Shown here piece by piece: positions 19,056-27,354 of a stretch of DNA of 64,000 nucleotides (position 1 is the first letter of the stretch; each line of letters opens with the position of its first letter). Both the position numbers and the translations under genes were made by a program. Origin of the DNA: Virgibacillus oceani (lineage in GTDB: Bacteria; Bacillota; Bacilli; Bacillales; Amphibacillaceae). The stretch covers positions 1 through 64,000 of the forward strand of contig NZ_BMFR01000017.1 in the NCBI RefSeq assembly GCF_014638995.1, in the 5' to 3' direction. The notes under the pieces were generated by a model. It worked only from the letters and a program-made list of their open reading frames with translations. It ran no database searches and was not told where the DNA came from.

Positions 19056-19589
19056 ATGGAGAAAAACTGGTATGTTGTTCATACCTATTCAGGGTATGAA
19101 AACAAAGTAAAAACGAATCTGGAAAAACGCGTCGAAACAATGGGCATGGAAGATAAGATTTTTCGTGTAATTGTTCCTGAGGATGAAGAAACAGAAATCA
19201 AAAATGGGAAAAAGAAAGTGCTGAAGAAAAAGTTCTTCCCTGGTTATGTTCTTGCTGAAATGATTATGACTGATGATTCCTGGTACGTTGTAAGGAATAC
19301 ACCTGGGGTTACGGGGTTTGTTGGATCGAGTGGTCATGGATCAAAACCGACACCGTTATTGCCTGATGAAGTAGATACCGTATTAAAACGTATGGGCATG
19401 ACAGAAAAGGTCACCCAGGTTGATTTTGAAATTAAAGAAAATGTCCGCGTTACTGATGGACCATTCTCGAATTTCACCGGTACAATCGAACAAATTGATG
19501 CCGATAAACAAAAGATCAAAGTACACGTCAACATGTTCGGAAGAGAAACCCCGGTAGAATTAGACTTCTCACAAATAGAGAAGTTATAA
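19056..19589 (+). CDS. nusG: Transcription termination/antitermination factor NusG
   Basis: 177 aa. The NGN domain (MEKNWYVVHTYSGYENKVK) binds RNA polymerase, and a C-terminal KOW domain (about 125-175) contacts partners. Length and N-terminus match B. subtilis NusG. The nearest Shine-Dalgarno (GGGAGGG, about 19020-19026) is about 29 nt upstream. A hairpin GGGCAA/TTGTCC (about 19030-19048) lies in between and could shorten the effective spacing. A 37-codon ORF (ATG 19000) overlaps the start in another frame. Confidence 0.96.
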   Translation: MEKNWYVVHTYSGYENKVKTNLEKRVETMGMEDKIFRVIVPEDEETEIKNGKKKVLKKKFFPGYVLAEMIMTDDSWYVVRNTPGVTGFVGSSGHGSKPTPLLPDEVDTVLKRMGMTEKVTQVDFEIKENVRVTDGPFSNFTGTIEQIDADKQKIKVHVNMFGRETPVELDFSQIEKL

Positions 19590-19598
19590 GAAAAGTGC

Positions 19599-19665
19599 AG
19601 CGGGCTTGGTCAGCGACGCAGGTCATAGACAAGGGATTAAAGAGCGCATGATTTTGGCGTGCTTA
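19599..19665 (+). repeat. Palindromic repeat family, copy 1 (5' half)
   Basis: Shares AGCGGGCTTG.TCAGCGACG, then CATAG.CAAGGGA and GAGCGCATG, with the full copy at 51114-51213. The 3' half of the dyad has decayed. It lies between nusG and rplK. Confidence 0.65.
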
Positions 19666-19754
19666 CATCACAATCCACCATGCCCGAGAGGTTAGACAAG
19701 CGTGGCGATTGGTACTATCCAATAAACTCAAAAAAACGAAATCTAGAATAAACC

Positions 19755-19783
19755 TTGCATAATTTAGTTTTTCGTGCTAAAAT
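19755..19783 (+). promoter_or_regulatory. Promoter of rplK
   Basis: TTGCAT (19755-19760), 17-nt spacer and TAAAAT (19778-19783). TTGCAT with a 17-nt spacer recurs at the S10 operon. Confidence 0.72.
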
Positions 19784-19833
19784 TCTTTTGTTAATTATGA
19801 CCTCAGAAACTAGAGGTGAATGGCTAATAATGA

Positions 19834-19861
19834 GTGGGAGGGGACAAACCCCTATTACCAC
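19834..19861 (+). promoter_or_regulatory. Candidate L1-binding leader element before rplK
   Basis: GTGGGAGGGG (19834-19843) pairs with CCCC and, beyond an internal loop TATTA, with CCAC (to 19861). A similar element precedes rplA at 20519-20544. Ribosomal protein L1 autoregulates the L11 operon in bacteria by binding an mRNA mimic of its 23S site. Assignment to L1 is inference. Confidence 0.55.
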
Positions 19862-19888
19862 ATCACGGACTTTAAGGAGGTGTGTCTC

Positions 19889-20314
19889 GTGGCTAAAAAA
19901 GTAATTAAAATTGTAAAATTGCAAATCCCGGCTGGTAAAGCGAATCCAGCACCGCCAGTAGGACCGGCATTAGGTCAAGCGGGTGTTAACATCATGGGAT
20001 TTTGTAAAGAATTTAATGCTCGTACGCAAGATCAAGCTGGTATGATTATCCCGGTTGAAATCTCGGTATTTGAAGACCGTTCATTTACATTTATTACAAA
20101 AACTCCACCTGCTGCAGTATTATTGAAAAAAGCAGCTGGTATAGAATCTGGTTCAGGTGAGCCAAACCGTAATAAAGTCGCAACTGTTAAACGCGATAAA
20201 GTAAAAGAAATTGCGGAAACAAAAATGCCTGACCTTAACGCCGCTGATGTAGAAGCAGCGATGCGCATGGTTGAAGGAACTGCACGCAGCATGGGTATTA
20301 CGATTGAGGAATAA
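19889..20314 (+). CDS. rplK: 50S ribosomal protein L11
   Basis: 141 aa, full length, from GTG 19889 with AAGGAGGTG upstream. An in-frame ATG at 19820 would add 23 residues unlike the family and would cover the leader element, so it is rejected. The N-terminal proline-rich segment ([19 protein letters not shown]) and C-terminal RNA-binding domain are present. L11 forms the GTPase-associated centre and is needed for RelA activation. Confidence 0.96.
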   Translation: MAKKVIKIVKLQIPAGKANPAPPVGPALGQAGVNIMGFCKEFNARTQDQAGMIIPVEISVFEDRSFTFITKTPPAAVLLKKAAGIESGSGEPNRNKVATVKRDKVKEIAETKMPDLNAADVEAAMRMVEGTARSMGITIEE

Positions 20315-20330
20315 TACTCAGAAAGCGGAA

Positions 20331-20366
20331 CGGGCTTGGTCAGCGTCAGAGGGTCGCTAGCCTGTG
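20331..20366 (+). repeat. Palindromic repeat family, copy 2 (terminal stem only)
   Basis: CGGGCTTGGTCAGCG is followed closely by GTCGCTAGCC. These are the outer ends of the full repeat at 51114-51213 with the middle removed. It lies between rplK and rplA. Confidence 0.6.
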
Positions 20367-20397
20367 GAGCTTGCTTGAGCTTTAAAAATAAGGTACG

Positions 20398-20435
20398 GGT
20401 TGCGAAAGTGGGATTCCATCTCTCGCAACCTTTTT
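20398..20435 (+). terminator. Terminator-like hairpin between rplK and rplA
   Basis: GGTTGCGA (20398-20405) pairs with TCGCAACC (20423-20430), followed by TTTTT. A canonical terminator inside what is normally a single L11-L1 unit, so it may attenuate rplA. Confidence 0.8.
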
Positions 20436-20518
20436 CGTGAACGGGATAAATGATAAGGAAGTTTTCCTTATAGTAATCCTAAGCGCAGGCTTTATAAGGG
20501 TCGATTCGGCCTTTGTAA

Positions 20519-20544
20519 GTGGGAGGTATTACCGCTATAACCAC
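20519..20544 (+). promoter_or_regulatory. Candidate L1-binding leader element before rplA
   Basis: GTGGGAGG (20519-20526), a short loop and CCGCTATAACCAC (to 20544) repeat the arrangement seen before rplK: a GTGG/CCAC outer stem, GAGG and a TAT.A internal loop. It ends about 18 nt before the rplA start, suitable for translational control. Confidence 0.55.
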
Positions 20545-20562
20545 AAATGAGGAGGAAACAAA

Positions 20563-21255
20563 ATGGCTAAAAAAGGTAAAAAGCATCAAGAAGCATTAAA
20601 GCTTGTTGATCGTTCAAAATCGTATGAAACAAAAGAAGCTGTTGCATTATTAAAAGAAGCTTCTAGAGCAAATTTCGATGAAACAGTTGAGGTTGCATTT
20701 CGTTTAGGTGTAGATCCTAAAAAAGCAGATCAGCAAATTCGTGGAGCAATGGTTTTACCGCATGGTACTGGTAAAACACAACGCGTATTAGTGTTTGCAA
20801 AAGGTGACAAAGCGAAAGAAGCTGAAGCGGCTGGAGCAGATTATGTTGGAGATCAAGACATGATCAACAAAATTAATCAAGGCTGGTTCGAGTTTGATGT
20901 AATTGTTGCTACTCCAGACATGATGGCTGAAGTTGGTAAGCTTGGCCGTGTTTTAGGACCTAAAGGATTAATGCCTAACCCTAAAACAGGAACTGTAACC
21001 TTTGACGTAGAAAAGGCAGTTAAAGAAATCAAAGCTGGTAAGGTAGAGTATCGTGTGGATAAACAATCTAACATCCATGTTCCGATTGGAAAAATCTCTT
21101 TCGATGATCAAAAACTAATCGAAAACTTTGAAGCTATTACAGAAACTATTGTAAAAGTTAAACCGCAAGCAGCAAAAGGCATATACATGAAAAATGTATC
21201 GGTAACTTCTACAATGGGACCTGGCATCAAAGTTGATGTTTCTGCTTACCGTTAA
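20563..21255 (+). CDS. rplA: 50S ribosomal protein L1
   Basis: 230 aa. It has the family signatures [18 protein letters not shown] and [20 protein letters not shown], and normal length. L1 forms the mobile stalk at the E site and acts as a translational repressor of its own mRNA in many bacteria. AGGAGG precedes ATG. The terminator and leader element upstream suggest it is controlled partly apart from rplK. Confidence 0.96.
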   Translation: MAKKGKKHQEALKLVDRSKSYETKEAVALLKEASRANFDETVEVAFRLGVDPKKADQQIRGAMVLPHGTGKTQRVLVFAKGDKAKEAEAAGADYVGDQDMINKINQGWFEFDVIVATPDMMAEVGKLGRVLGPKGLMPNPKTGTVTFDVEKAVKEIKAGKVEYRVDKQSNIHVPIGKISFDDQKLIENFEAITETIVKVKPQAAKGIYMKNVSVTSTMGPGIKVDVSAYR

Positions 21256-21262
21256 TTCACTA

Positions 21263-21291
21263 TTGACTTTTTAATCGAGATTAGATATACT
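21263..21291 (+). promoter_or_regulatory. Promoter of rplJ-rplL
   Basis: TTGACT (21263-21268), 17-nt spacer and TATACT (21286-21291): a near-consensus SigA promoter 8 nt after rplA. Confidence 0.85.
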
Positions 21292-21299
21292 GAGTCTCG

Positions 21300-21445
21300 T
21301 TGAATATCTGAATACGTTGTACCGTAGACAGCAGGTGCGTTTTATCGCTTAATTTCCTGCCGAGGTGTTTGAGAACAATACGATCATGTTAATGTGATTC
21401 ATTTGTTATAAAAGCCTCCATGTCTGCATGGGGGCTTTACTTATC
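21300..21445 (+). ncRNA. L10 leader with terminator-like stem
   Basis: The region contains GTAGACAGCAGGTGCG and TTTCCTGCCGAGGTGT, which match the Firmicutes L10 leader as I recall it. CAGCAGG and CCTGC pair around a short loop. A 12-bp stem (21411-21422 with 21427-21438, one GU) and a short T-run follow. The L10-L12 complex is thought to bind this leader and reduce rplJL expression. Confidence 0.82.
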
Positions 21446-21585
21446 TTGAAGGCATTGTTTGTATGAAATTGGCTAATTGCCGCTTTCTGCCAATCGGCCT
21501 TCTTGCTTCTGACCTCTGGAAAGATGAGGCCAAGCCAAGCTTTTCTATGTCCGGTATGATGAGAATGTTAACAGGAGGTGGAATA

Positions 21586-22086
21586 ATGTCCAAAATTATC
21601 GAGAGCAAAAAACAACTAGTTCAAGAAATTGCTGATAAATTTCAAGCGAGCCAATCTACATTATTAGTTGATTATCGCGGTCTTGATGTGGCGGAGGTTA
21701 CTGAATTACGCAAACAGCTGCGTGAAGCTGGTGTTGAATTCAAAGTATACAAAAACTCTATGGCACGTCGCGCTGCGGATTCAGTGGAGTTAGGCGAATT
21801 AAATGAAACTTTAGTTGGTCCAACAGCAATCGCATTCAGTAATGAAGATGTGGTAGCTCCGGCTAAAATTTTGAACAAGTTCGCAAAAGATCACGAAGCA
21901 TTGGAAATCAAAGGTGGCGTAATTGAAGGGAAAATCGCAACTCTTGACCAAATTAAGGAACTTGCAGATCTTCCAAATTACGAAGGTATGGTTTCTATGC
22001 TGCTTAGCGTGCTTCAAGCGCCAGTACGTAACTTTGCTTATGCTGCTAAAGCTATTGCAGAGCAGAAGGAAGAACAAGGGGCATAA
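21586..22086 (+). CDS. rplJ: 50S ribosomal protein L10
   Basis: 166 aa from ATG 21586 with ACAGGAGGTGG upstream. An in-frame ATG at 21463 would add 41 residues that do not resemble the family, so it is rejected. The N-terminal rRNA-binding part ([23 protein letters not shown]) and a C-terminal helix for L12 dimers (ending [11 protein letters not shown]) are present. Controlled by the leader upstream and co-transcribed with rplL. Confidence 0.96.
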   Translation: MSKIIESKKQLVQEIADKFQASQSTLLVDYRGLDVAEVTELRKQLREAGVEFKVYKNSMARRAADSVELGELNETLVGPTAIAFSNEDVVAPAKILNKFAKDHEALEIKGGVIEGKIATLDQIKELADLPNYEGMVSMLLSVLQAPVRNFAYAAKAIAEQKEEQGA

Positions 22087-22142
22087 GGTTAATGCCTGTC
22101 GATTTATAAAAATTTAATTAATTTATTAGGAGGAACTAAATC

Positions 22143-22508
22143 ATGACTAAAGAGCAAATTATTGACGCTATAAAAGAAATGTCAGTTTTAGATTTAAATG
22201 ATCTTGTAAAAGCAATTGAAGAAGAATTTGGAGTAACAGCTGCAGCACCAGTTGCGGTAGCAGGCGGAGCAGCAGGCGGAGAAGCTGCTGAAGAAAAAAC
22301 TGAATTTGATGTAGTGCTTGAAAGTGCTGGAGCATCAAAAATTAAAGTTGTTAAAGCTGTACGCGAAATCACTGGCCTAGGACTTAAAGATGCTAAAGAC
22401 TTAGTAGATAACGCTCCTAAAGCAATTAAAGAAGGCGTATCTAAAGACGAAGCTGAAGAAGTTAAAGGTAAGCTTGAAGAAGCTGGAGCAACTGTAGAAG
22501 TTAAGTAA
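22143..22508 (+). CDS. rplL: 50S ribosomal protein L7/L12
   Basis: 121 aa. Architecture is an N-terminal dimerisation helix, a flexible Ala/Gly hinge ([20 protein letters not shown], about 36-55) and a C-terminal domain ([23 protein letters not shown]). It recruits translational GTPases to the ribosome. AGGAGG precedes ATG. A hairpin lies after the stop. Confidence 0.97.
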   Translation: MTKEQIIDAIKEMSVLDLNDLVKAIEEEFGVTAAAPVAVAGGAAGGEAAEEKTEFDVVLESAGASKIKVVKAVREITGLGLKDAKDLVDNAPKAIKEGVSKDEAEEVKGKLEEAGATVEVK

Positions 22509-22517
22509 TTAAAAAAA

Positions 22518-22546
22518 GAGCTCGTCGTAATGTACGGCGGGCTCTC
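22518..22546 (+). terminator. Hairpin after rplL
   Basis: GAGCTCGTCGT (22518-22528) pairs with ACGGCGGGCTC (22534-22544), including two GU pairs. An A-run precedes it but no T-run follows, so on the plus strand it may be a processing or attenuating hairpin rather than a strong terminator. Confidence 0.5.
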
Positions 22547-22605
22547 AATATATTAGTTCATCTTCTCTAAGAAAATAATACACAATAATTAAAGTAGGTG
22601 CCCAA

Positions 22606-23208
22606 ATGACTGAGCATTACTTTTCACAAAAACCCCAATCTAAAAGTTCACCCAAGACATGGAATTATCAATTAAAAGGAAATTCATACACATTCACTAG
22701 TGATTATGGTGTTTTTTCTAAAAACGAAGTAGACTTTGGATCACGATTGCTGATTGAGTCATTCAATGAACCAGCTGTGGACGGAGATTTATTGGATCTT
22801 GGCTGCGGGTACGGTCCGATTGGAATCACATTAGCAAACTGTTATCGTAATCGAAATGTTATTTTAGCAGATGTGAATGAGCGTGCTTTAAAACTAGCAG
22901 AACAAAATGCTAAATTAAATCATGTAAAAAATGTATCGTTTGTTAATAGTGATCGATTTTCAAACATAGAAAGTCATACTTTTGCAGCTATTTTAACAAA
23001 CCCTCCAATACGGGCTGGAAAAAAGGTTGTACACGCAATGTTTGAGGAAAGTAAACAGGCATTAGGTGTTCAAGGTGAATTGTGGGTTGTCATTCAAAAA
23101 AAACAGGGTGCGCCGTCTGCAAAAGAAAAATTGTACGATTTGTTTGGAAATGTAGAAGTAGTTGTTCGCGATAAGGGATATTATATTTTACGTACGATAA
23201 ATGTTTGA
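22606..23208 (+). CDS. ybxB: Class I SAM-dependent methyltransferase, RsmC-like (YbxB)
   Basis: 200 aa. SAM-binding motif I is LLDLGCGYGPIGI (about 62-74). The ILTNPPIRAGKK motif (about 129-140) is the NPP signature of N6/N2-type rRNA methyltransferases. Similar in size and motifs to the catalytic half of E. coli RsmC. Located between rplL and rpoB, exactly as ybxB in B. subtilis. Its target is probably an rRNA guanine, but this is inferred. Confidence 0.9.
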   Translation: MTEHYFSQKPQSKSSPKTWNYQLKGNSYTFTSDYGVFSKNEVDFGSRLLIESFNEPAVDGDLLDLGCGYGPIGITLANCYRNRNVILADVNERALKLAEQNAKLNHVKNVSFVNSDRFSNIESHTFAAILTNPPIRAGKKVVHAMFEESKQALGVQGELWVVIQKKQGAPSAKEKLYDLFGNVEVVVRDKGYYILRTINV

Positions 23209-23696
23209 CCTACTAATACTCTTATGATATTATAATAAAATGCTAACATGGACCTTCTTTGTCAAGAGGAATTTTCATTAAATATAAACGTATAATTCAT
23301 CGGTATTCGGAGACACTGTTAGAATCTGGACTTTTACACATTTACCATTTTTATACACGTATAAGGTTTTTACTGAAAAAACCTTTTTTGTTTTTCGATA
23401 ATAGTGTTATAAGGAAATGTTTTTAAACCGATGTAAGAAGTATAATATTATATTTAGCATAACTGCTAGAATAATATTAACTTTCATTAAAACTTGCTTG
23501 TAATTATTATTGTTTTGCTGCAAGTTTTTCAGCGTGTTTAACGTTGAAGCTGGTGTTTTAAGCAAGATCTTACTTAAAAATCAAAAAACAGGCTGAAATA
23601 TTAAGCGATATTCTCGGTATGTTTTTTAGAATATAATAGTCATTTTTCTGGAATCTCTAATTTTATGAAAAATGCTTGATTTGAGGGGTGAAGCTG
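23209..23696 (+). other. Leader region upstream of rpoB
   Basis: 488 nt without a gene. It contains one clear terminator (23361-23397). After it lie AT-rich sequences with a TATAAT at about 23631, but I see no matching -35, so the rpoB promoter is not assigned. Confidence 0.4.
23361..23397 (+). terminator. Terminator/attenuator upstream of rpoB
   Basis: AAGGTTTTT (23363-23371) pairs with AAAAAACCTT (376-385 of the same block), followed by TTTTTTG. It could end the rplJL-ybxB transcript or attenuate read-through to rpoBC. Confidence 0.8.
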
Positions 23697-26600
23697 TTGA
23701 CAGGTCAACTAGTTCAGTATGGGCGGCACCGCCAGCGCAGGAGCTATGCGCGTATCAGTGAGGTATTGGAATTACCAAATCTTATCGAAATCCAAACCGC
23801 TTCTTACCAATGGTTTTTAGAAGAAGGATTGCGAGAGATGTTTCAGGACATTTCGCCAATTGAAGATTTTACAGGAAACCTATCATTAGAGTTTGTTGAT
23901 TATAGTTTAGGTGAACCTAAATATCCTGTAGATGAATCAAAAGAACGAGATGTAACCTACAATGCTCCGCTTCGTGTGAAGGTTCGTTTGATCAATAACG
24001 AAACTGGAGAAGTAAAAGAGCAAGAAGTATTTATGGGAGATTTCCCATTAATGACTGACACAGGCACATTTGTTATCAATGGTGCAGAGCGTGTAATTGT
24101 ATCACAGCTCGTTCGTTCACCAAGTGTCTATTATAATGAAAAGATTGATAAAAACGGGAAGCGAGGCATCGCTGCAACTGTAATTCCAAACCGTGGGGCA
24201 TGGCTGGAATTTGAAACAGATGCAAAAGATGTTGCTTATGTCCGGATTGATAGAACACGTAAATTGCCAATTACCGTGTTATTACGTGCGCTTGGATTTG
24301 GTACAGATCAGGAAATCATTGACCTGGTTGGTGAAAATGAATACTTGAAAAATACCCTGGAAAAGGATAACACCGAAACAACTGAAAAAGCATTATTAGA
24401 AATCTATGAACGGTTGCGTCCAGGAGAACCGCCAACAGTTGATAATGCAAAAAGTTTATTAGTTTCACGTTTCTTTGATCCGAAGCGTTATGATTTAGCG
24501 CGTGTTGGCCGTTACAAAATGAATAAAAAGCTTCACATTAAAAACCGCTTGTTCAATCAGGTTTTAGCTGAAACAATTGTTGATCAGGAAACTGGTGAAG
24601 TTTTGGCTCAAAAAGGCGACAAACTGGAACGTAAATTACTTAATAAAATAATTCCTCACCTTGATAAAGAAGAGGATAAGCTTGGCGAACGAATGATGGA
24701 GCCGCATGATGGTGTATTGGAGGACCCGATTCGTTTGCAATCAGTTAAAATTGTCGACCCAACAGACCCTAGCGGTGAAAGAGAATTAAACGTTATCGGT
24801 AATGCCGGTATTGATAAAAGTGTTAAAAATATAATGCCAGCTGATATTTTATCTGCAATCAGCTATTTCTTTAACCTATTACACAGAGTCGGAGATACAG
24901 ACGATATTGATCACTTAGGAAATCGTCGCATACGTTCAGTTGGTGAGTTGCTGCAAAACCAATTCCGTATTGGTCTTTCCCGTATGGAGCGTGTGGTACG
25001 TGAAAGAATGTCTATTCAGGATACTTCAAGTGTAACACCGCAGCAATTGATTAATATTCGACCTGTAATTGCGTCAATCAAAGAATTTTTTGGCAGCTCG
25101 CAGCTATCTCAATTTATGGATCAAACAAATCCATTGGCGGAATTAACAAATAAACGCCGGCTGTCAGCGCTTGGACCTGGTGGTTTAACTAGAGAACGTG
25201 CAGGCTTTGAAGTTCGAGATGTTCACTATTCCCACTACGGCCGCATGTGTCCGATTGAGACTCCAGAGGGTCCGAACATTGGTTTGATTAACTCGCTGTC
25301 AAGTTACGCAAAGGTAAATACATTTGGGTTTATTGAAACGCCATATCGCCGGGTTGATCCGGATACTGGTAAAGTAACTGCCCATATTGATTACCTGACA
25401 GCGGATGAGGAAGATAATTATGTTGTGGCACAGGCAAATGCCCATTTAGATGAAGACGGTACTTTTGTGGATGATGAAGTTATTGCTCGTTTCCGCGGGG
25501 AAAACACAGCTGTTCCAAAAGACCGAATCGACTATATGGACGTATCACCTAAGCAGGTTGTGTCGGCTGCAACAGCTTGTATTCCGTTCCTGGAAAACGA
25601 TGACTCAAACCGTGCGTTAATGGGTGCAAACATGCAGCGTCAATCAGTACCTTTGATGCAGCCGGAAGCACCGATTGTTGGTACAGGAATGGAATATGTA
25701 AACGGTAAAGATTCCGGTGCAGGGATAATTTGCCGTAATGCCGGTATTGTTGAACGTGTTGAAGCGAAAGAAATACATGTTCGCCGTATTGAAGAAGTGG
25801 ATGGAAAAGAAGTTAAAGGTGATGTGGATCGCTACAAACTTCGGAAATACATTCGCTCCAACCAGGGGACCTGCTATAACCAACGTCCGATTGTAAGTAA
25901 GGGAGATCGTGTTACAAAGGGCGAGATATTAGCTGATGGCCCTTCGATGGAAGACGGGGAACTTGCTCTTGGCCGTAACGTATTAGTTGGCTTTATGACA
26001 TGGGAAGGCTATAACTATGAAGATGCGATCATTATGAGTGAGCGCCTGGTAAAAGATGATGTATATACATCTATTCATATTGAAGAATATGAATCAGAAG
26101 CGCGCGATACGAAGCTTGGACCTGAAGAAATCACAAGAGATATTCCAAATGTCGGGGAAGAAGCTTTGAAAAATCTTAACGAACAGGGAATTATTCGCGT
26201 CGGTGCTGAGGTTTCCGATGGTGATATTTTAGTGGGCAAGGTAACACCAAAAGGGGTTACGGAATTATCTGCTGAGGAACGATTACTTCATGCTATTTTC
26301 GGTGAAAAAGCTCGTGAAGTACGCGATACATCATTACGTGTACCACATGGGGCCGGCGGAATCGTGCTGGATGTTAAGATTTTCAATCGTGAAGACGGTG
26401 ATGAATTGCCGCCGGGCGTTAATCAATTGGTCCGTGCTTATATTGTTCAAAAACGGAAGATCCATGAAGGAGATAAAATGGCTGGCCGCCACGGTAATAA
26501 AGGTGTTATTTCTAAGATATTGCCTGAAGAAGACATGCCGTTCTTACCAGATGGAACTCCGGTTGACATCATGCTTAACCCATTAGGTGTTCCATCACGA

Positions 26601-27233
26601 ATGAATATCGGACAGGTGTTCGAATTGCATCTCGGTATGGCTGCTAGAGCACTAGGAATTCATGTAGCAACACCTGTATTTGATGGTGCTACAGAGCAGG
26701 ATGTATGGGATACATTACAAGAAGCCGGAATGCCTAGAGATGCTAAAACCGTACTATATGATGGAAGAACAGGCGACCCTTTTGATAATCGTGTTTCTGT
26801 CGGGGTTATGTATATGATCAAACTTGCACACATGGTTGATGATAAATTGCATGCCCGTTCAACTGGACCATACTCATTAGTCACACAGCAGCCACTTGGC
26901 GGTAAAGCACAATTTGGCGGACAGCGATTTGGTGAGATGGAGGTTTGGGCACTTGAAGCATACGGTGCTGCATACACACTTCAAGAAATATTAACAGTTA
27001 AATCTGATGATGTTGTTGGCCGTGTGAAAACATATGAGGCAATCGTGAAAGGTGATAATGTTCCAGAACCTGGTGTGCCAGAATCGTTCAAGGTATTAAT
27101 TAAAGAACTTCAAAGTCTTGGCTTGGATGTTAAAATGCTTTCTGGTGACGATCAAGAAATTGATATGCGTGAAATTGAAGAGGAAGAAACCCAAGCGGCG
27201 AGCAAGCTGAATTTGGAAGTTGAAGAAAATTAG
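23697..27233 (+). CDS. rpoB: RNA polymerase beta subunit
   Basis: 1178 aa from TTG 23697 (GAGGGGTGAAGC upstream; product begins [17 protein letters not shown] like B. subtilis). The rifampicin-contact cluster is visible at about 466-500 ([20 protein letters not shown]). Residue 485 is Asn (codon AAT, 25149-25151), where most bacteria have His (E. coli His526). Residues equivalent to E. coli Gln513, Asp516, Arg529 and Ser531 look wild type. Otherwise a normal full-length subunit, forming the catalytic core with rpoC. Confidence 0.97.
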   Translation: MTGQLVQYGRHRQRRSYARISEVLELPNLIEIQTASYQWFLEEGLREMFQDISPIEDFTGNLSLEFVDYSLGEPKYPVDESKERDVTYNAPLRVKVRLINNETGEVKEQEVFMGDFPLMTDTGTFVINGAERVIVSQLVRSPSVYYNEKIDKNGKRGIAATVIPNRGAWLEFETDAKDVAYVRIDRTRKLPITVLLRALGFGTDQEIIDLVGENEYLKNTLEKDNTETTEKALLEIYERLRPGEPPTVDNAKSLLVSRFFDPKRYDLARVGRYKMNKKLHIKNRLFNQVLAETIVDQETGEVLAQKGDKLERKLLNKIIPHLDKEEDKLGERMMEPHDGVLEDPIRLQSVKIVDPTDPSGERELNVIGNAGIDKSVKNIMPADILSAISYFFNLLHRVGDTDDIDHLGNRRIRSVGELLQNQFRIGLSRMERVVRERMSIQDTSSVTPQQLINIRPVIASIKEFFGSSQLSQFMDQTNPLAELTNKRRLSALGPGGLTRERAGFEVRDVHYSHYGRMCPIETPEGPNIGLINSLSSYAKVNTFGFIETPYRRVDPDTGKVTAHIDYLTADEEDNYVVAQANAHLDEDGTFVDDEVIARFRGENTAVPKDRIDYMDVSPKQVVSAATACIPFLENDDSNRALMGANMQRQSVPLMQPEAPIVGTGMEYVNGKDSGAGIICRNAGIVERVEAKEIHVRRIEEVDGKEVKGDVDRYKLRKYIRSNQGTCYNQRPIVSKGDRVTKGEILADGPSMEDGELALGRNVLVGFMTWEGYNYEDAIIMSERLVKDDVYTSIHIEEYESEARDTKLGPEEITRDIPNVGEEALKNLNEQGIIRVGAEVSDGDILVGKVTPKGVTELSAEERLLHAIFGEKAREVRDTSLRVPHGAGGIVLDVKIFNREDGDELPPGVNQLVRAYIVQKRKIHEGDKMAGRHGNKGVISKILPEEDMPFLPDGTPVDIMLNPLGVPSRMNIGQVFELHLGMAARALGIHVATPVFDGATEQDVWDTLQEAGMPRDAKTVLYDGRTGDPFDNRVSVGVMYMIKLAHMVDDKLHARSTGPYSLVTQQPLGGKAQFGGQRFGEMEVWALEAYGAAYTLQEILTVKSDDVVGRVKTYEAIVKGDNVPEPGVPESFKVLIKELQSLGLDVKMLSGDDQEIDMREIEEEETQAASKLNLEVEEN

Positions 27234-27251
27234 AAGCAATGAAACGGAGTG

Positions 27252-27282
27252 TTGACCTTTCATATATGGAATGGTCAACTTC
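27252..27282 (+). other. Hairpin in the rpoB-rpoC spacer
   Basis: GTTGACC and GGTCAAC form a 7-bp perfect stem with an inner loop of about 15 nt, with no T-run. Probably an RNA processing or stability element between the two cistrons. Confidence 0.5.
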
Positions 27283-27354
27283 TCCAACTTTTATATAAAA
27301 ATTCTGTGACTTATGATCATGGTAAAATCGGACACTAAAAGGGAGGTAGACCCC

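Noticed and set aside
19820..19888. N-terminal extension of L11
   Set aside because: The extension reads through the leader stem; GTG 19889 with AAGGAGGTG gives the family N-terminus.
21463..21585. N-terminal extension of L10
   Set aside because: The extra 41 residues cover the end of the L10 leader, do not resemble L10, and a strong ribosome binding site serves ATG 21586.
23620..23650. rpoB promoter with TATAAT near 23631
   Set aside because: No acceptable -35 at 16-18 nt, so the -10 match may be chance in AT-rich DNA.
27313..27354. N-terminal extension of RpoC
   Set aside because: GGGAGG points to TTG 27355, which matches B. subtilis RpoC exactly at the N-terminus.
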